A stretch of DNA of 6,820 nt from Ruminococcaceae bacterium UBA6855 (lineage in GTDB: Bacteria > Bacillota > Clostridia > Oscillospirales > Acutalibacteraceae). Each line of letters starts with the position of its first letter. Position 1 is the stretch's first letter. Where the stretch lies: the NCBI GenBank assembly GCA_002451755.1, contig DKDF01000003.1:5079-11898 (forward strand). Reading direction: 5' to 3'. The position numbers and the translations under genes are program-made. The notes under the pieces are model-generated. The model saw nothing but the letters and a program-made list of their open reading frames with translations, searched no databases and was not told the DNA's origin. Positions 5,646-6,820 of this stretch are shown here, in pieces.

Positions 5646-6053
5646 TTATGCGAAAGTCTCCAAACGGTCGGCAACTTCCCCGTGTTTTGTCGGGTACAGG
5701 TGGGAATAAATCTCCAAAGTTGTCGTCACGCTCTCATGCCCGAGGCGTTCGCTGATTAACAGCGGTGCAAATCCGAGTTCAATCAGCAAGCCGGCGTGGC
5801 TGTGACGAAGATCGTGCACCCGTATCTCCCGGAGTCCGGTCTTCTTGCAGCCCCTTTCCATTTCGTGCTTCAGATAATGCTTCGTTACTTCAAACAGTCT
5901 GTCTGACGGATCGTAGCCGTACAATTTGTCGGCATAATCCTTTACCATATCGCAAACGAATTGCGGCAAGGTGATCTTGAGATTGCTTTTTGGCGTCTTT
6001 GGGTCAAGGAATAGATCCTCGCCGTCTATACGCGCATAGTTTTTTGTAACGGA
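5646..6053 (-). pseudogene. Tyrosine recombinase (integrase), C-terminal remnant
   Basis: About 136 codons of the catalytic domain of a Tn916/phage-type site-specific integrase, reading SVTKNYARIDGEDLF to the stop at 5646. Visible motifs are PKTPKSN, DRLFEVTKHYLKHEM, HDLRHSH (catalytic His and Arg), ISERLGH (His) and IYSHLYP with the nucleophilic Tyr encoded at 5706-5708. The end, HGEVADRLETFA, is the usual C-terminus, so the 3' end is intact. Missing are the N-terminal SAM-like core-binding domain, any arm-binding domain and the first catalytic Arg. Upstream of about 6053 the open frame continues to 6155, but that part is the antisense of a PAP2 gene and not integrase-like. No start signal is visible. 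The fragment is a relic unable to recombine alone. Its position just downstream of guaA suggests an element that once used the guaA 3' end. Confidence 0.88.
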
Positions 6054-6520
6054 CTGGCTGGGACTGATCCCGATCGGATTTGTCCTTGGCTTTGCCATTC
6101 TGGGGCTTGTCCGGCGCGTTCGGAGAAGGAGCCTTTTCAAAGTGGATCGCAGCATTTTTGGTGCTCGGCGGATTCTATATTGTCGTAATGGCGATGTATC
6201 TCTTATTCGAGGAAGTCGTCATCAATTACCGTCCCGTACCGATCGACAGCAATCTGGAGGCTTCGTATCCCTCCTCCACAACGATGCTTGCGCTGTGCGT
6301 ACTTCCGACCGCCATGATGCAGATGAAAAGTCGTATTCGCCACATAGCCGTTCGCCGCGCCGTGCTTGTGACCCTCGGCGCGCCCACTGCCTTTATGGTC
6401 GTCGGGCGGCTGATCTCCGGCGTGCATTGGCTGACCGATATTATCGGCGGCGTGCTGCTGAGCGTTGGACTTGTTGTTATATGCGTTCGCAGTAAAAAGG
6501 CAAGGAAAGTCGAGAGATAA
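6049..6520 (+). pseudogene. PAP2-family phosphatase-like membrane protein, 5'-truncated and frameshifted
   Basis: The C-terminal part of a PAP2 (type 2 phosphatidic acid phosphatase) family membrane protein. It starts abruptly with TDWLGLIPIGFVLGFAILGLV (membrane segment) and continues to RRRSLFKVDRSI in one frame. It then shifts to the next frame for LVLGGFYIVVMAMYLLFEEVVINYRP and onward to the stop. The shift falls at the T5 run 6155-6159; one T fewer would restore SILVLGG. PAP2 motifs appear as NYRP, YPSST (usual PSGH, His replaced by Thr) and GRLISGVHWLTD (usual SR.....H...D), with further membrane segments near 6167-6210, 6356-6411 and 6434-6487. An ATG at 6080 opens the second frame, but its first 24 or so codons are out of frame with the family. 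The 5' half is lost at the junction with the integrase relic. It is non-functional as read, unless the shift is a sequencing error and the junction an assembly error. Confidence 0.8.
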
Positions 6521-6534
6521 TTTCCCCGGCACGG

Positions 6535-6563
6535 TATAATATTCCGGTAAGGAGTTGAGAAGG
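6535..6563 (+). promoter_or_regulatory. Possible -10 box and RBS of the AraC-type gene
   Basis: A perfect TATAAT (6535-6540) lies 14 bp after the PAP2 stop, but no convincing -35 box sits 16-18 bp upstream and there is no TG extension. TAAGGAG (6548-6554) with a 9-base spacer fixes the following ATG. The ribosome site is solid; the promoter is tentative. Confidence 0.45.
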
Positions 6564-6820
6564 ATGACGGAACAGATTTTGGCTGTCCAGCGGATGCAGG
6601 ACTACATAGAGAAGAATAAAACAGAGGAGATCAATCTGTCTGATCTTGCGCGGGCATCGCTGTTTTCCCCGTGGTATTCTTATCGGCTGTTCCGGGACTG
6701 CCTTGGTCTTACACCGACTGAATATATCAGAAAATACCGGCTGACAGAAGCGGCCAAACAGCTTCGCAGCGGCGAGGTCAAGGTCATCGACGCGGCGATG
6801 GATGCCGGTTTTACCAATGT
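6564..6820 (+). CDS. AraC-family transcriptional regulator (3' end beyond window)
   Basis: The first 85 codons of a DNA-binding regulator. An AraC-type double helix-turn-helix lies at the very N-terminus. QRMQDYIEKNKTEEINLSDLARAS leads into the first HTH, then SYRLFRDCLGLTPTEYIRKYRL, then the second HTH starting VKVIDAAMDAGFTNV, where the window ends. Having the HTH first is the Rob/SoxS-like layout. In Clostridia such proteins commonly carry a GyrI-like effector domain after it (from memory), which cannot be seen here. ATG 6564 is supported by TAAGGAG 9 bases upstream. It follows the PAP2 remnant by 43 bp on the same strand and may have its own promoter. Target genes are unknown. Confidence 0.9.
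   Translation, partial: MTEQILAVQRMQDYIEKNKTEEINLSDLARASLFSPWYSYRLFRDCLGLTPTEYIRKYRLTEAAKQLRSGEVKVIDAAMDAGFTN

Noticed and set aside
5700..5709. Second copy of GTGGGAATAA matching the guaA 3' end, seen as a possible attachment core
   Set aside because: It is the complement of codons for the conserved Tyr-Ser-His at the integrase active site, so the match is explained by coding constraint. It is also not at an element boundary.
6054..6155. N-terminal 34 codons of the open integrase frame
   Set aside because: This part is antisense to the PAP2 remnant and resembles no integrase; the true similarity ends near 6053.
6142..6495. Separate open frame of 117 codons within the PAP2 region
   Set aside because: Only its first few codons (up to about 6157) belong to the PAP2 frame before the shift; the rest is an out-of-frame shadow.

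Overview
The window reads as a chromosomal segment of an uncultured gut-type Clostridia, probably near Oscillospiraceae/Ruminococcaceae. This rests on AGGAG-type ribosome binding sites, a PdaA-type muropeptide deacetylase (a spore-former family), Clostridia-style PurA and PAP2 sequences, and small dispersed palindromic intergenic repeats. The taxonomy is inferred from remembered family members, not from a search.

Layout. Positions 1-395 hold no credible gene but are packed with small palindromic and direct repeats. A minus-strand lipoprotein of the PdaA/NodB deacetylase family (441-1469) follows, with a clear terminator at its 3' side and promoter-like sites upstream. A divergent intergenic region (1470-1707) carries a consensus sigma-A promoter firing rightwards into purA (1708-2982), guaA (2998-4548) and a second, shorter guaA-like gene (4570-5550). 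The three genes are 15 and 21 bp apart, each has its own ribosome binding site, and a strong intrinsic terminator (5560-5603) closes the unit. The operon therefore holds both final branches from IMP: PurA leads to adenylosuccinate/AMP, and GuaA converts XMP to GMP. The second guaA copy has the ATP pyrophosphatase and dimerisation domains but no glutaminase domain, and its lid loop and C-terminal region are divergent. It is the most unusual gene here.

The 3' end of a guaA gene is a known insertion site for integrative elements. Just past this one lie three GGTACACG repeats with an 11-bp period and the C-terminal part of a tyrosine recombinase (5646 to about 6053, minus strand), which look like the relic of such an element. 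The recombinase fragment is joined head to head with a 5'-truncated PAP2-family membrane protein (about 6049-6520, plus strand) that also carries a one-base frameshift in a T5 run. The window ends inside an AraC-family regulator (from 6564).

No CRISPR array, tRNA, rRNA or riboswitch was recognised. The best candidates for something not already well described are the tandem glutaminase-less GMP synthase paralogue and the guaA-anchored integration scar. Everything else is ordinary or decayed.
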